A stretch of DNA of 10,507 bases from Chromatiaceae bacterium (GTDB lineage: Bacteria > Pseudomonadota > Gammaproteobacteria > Chromatiales > Chromatiaceae). The stretch is taken from positions 1 through 10,507 of the forward strand of contig JAEHCY010000291.1 in assembly GCA_016880695.1 (NCBI GenBank), in the 5' to 3' direction. A model generated the notes under the pieces. The model ran no database searches and was not told the origin of the DNA. It saw nothing but the letters and a program-made list of their open reading frames with translations. Positions 10,202 through 10,507 of the stretch are shown here, piece by piece. The translations under genes and the position numbers were made by a program. Every line of letters begins with the position of its first letter. The first letter of the stretch is position 1.

Positions 10202-10507
10202 ATGGATGTAATCGGTGTTCTTCCCCCGCTACAGGCCATCCTCAATTCCGTCGCGGCCTGCCTCATGATCGGGGCCTATTTTTTCATTCGCCGGCACAAC
10301 CCCAATGCCCATCGCGTGCTCATGCTGGGGGCCCTGCTCACATCCGTGATCTTTCTTGTCTCCTATTTCATCTATCACCAGCAGGTGGGCTATGTTCCGT
10401 TCACCGGGCAGGGAATCATCCGGCCGGTCTATTTCACGATCCTGGTGACCCATATCCTGACCGCAGCGATAATCGTGCCCCTGGTTCTGGTAACACTCTT
10501 CTCCGCC
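10202..10507 (+). CDS. DUF420 (CtaM-like) membrane protein, partial
   Basis: The frame is open from ATG at 10202 to the window end, giving 102 residues with no stop. It shows repeated hydrophobic helices and the family's His-containing motifs: AHRVLM, SYFIYHHQVGY, the TGQGIIRPVYF loop and THILTA. These identify DUF420. Family knowledge: the Bacillus homologue CtaM is needed for active aa3 oxidase, and DUF420 genes often travel with SCO and heme-copper oxidase genes. GAGG at 10189-10192 lies 9 bases upstream. The gene is cut by the window edge, with probably 30 or more residues missing. Confidence 0.88.
   Translation, partial: MDVIGVLPPLQAILNSVAACLMIGAYFFIRRHNPNAHRVLMLGALLTSVIFLVSYFIYHQQVGYVPFTGQGIIRPVYFTILVTHILTAAIIVPLVLVTLFSA

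Overview
The window is a GC-rich, accessory-type stretch from a denitrifying bacterium, most likely a gamma- or betaproteobacterium. Codon use is GC-rich, FNR/DNR-type boxes are present, and the genes are NirS, NirT, NosR/NirI, SCO and bacteriohemerythrin homologues. I cannot name the species from the sequence. The theme is nitrite and nitric oxide respiration.

Layout. Bases 1-225 hold the C-terminus of a NosR/NirI-type membrane iron-sulfur protein. An FNR/DNR box (243-256) then precedes a canonical cytochrome cd1 nitrite reductase, nirS1 (352-2085, +), which ends at a GC-rich hairpin. A secreted pentapeptide-repeat protein follows (2240-3037, +). Converging on it is a minus-strand block, which in its own reading order is: an FNR/DNR box (7492-7505), a second and divergent nirS (nirS2, 7426-5732), a terminator-like hairpin, a NirT/NapC-type multiheme cytochrome fused to an ethylbenzene-dehydrogenase-type heme domain (5640-3820), and a periplasmic cupredoxin (3587-3243).

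To the right of the nirS2 promoter the genes run on the plus strand: a membrane-anchored bacteriohemerythrin (7677-8243), a soluble bacteriohemerythrin (8491-8943), a small Pro/Ala-rich membrane protein (about 9037-9489), an SCO-type copper chaperone (9492-10133), and a DUF420 (CtaM-like) membrane protein cut off by the window end (10202-10507).

Proposed working (inference). Low oxygen and NO signalling through FNR/DNR regulators turns on both nitrite reductases. The NirT fusion takes electrons from quinol and, with the cupredoxin as a possible soluble shuttle, feeds NirS2 and perhaps NirS1 in the periplasm. The hemerythrins may buffer or sense O2 or NO at the membrane. SCO and DUF420 suggest that a CuA-containing terminal oxidase or NO reductase lies just beyond the right edge. 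No heme d1 biosynthesis genes (nirF, D, L, G, H, E, J) lie in the window, so they must be elsewhere. The most unusual items are the two dissimilar nirS genes in opposite orientation, the six-heme-motif NirT fusion with a CxxxCH site, and the strong hairpin between nirS2 and that fusion gene.
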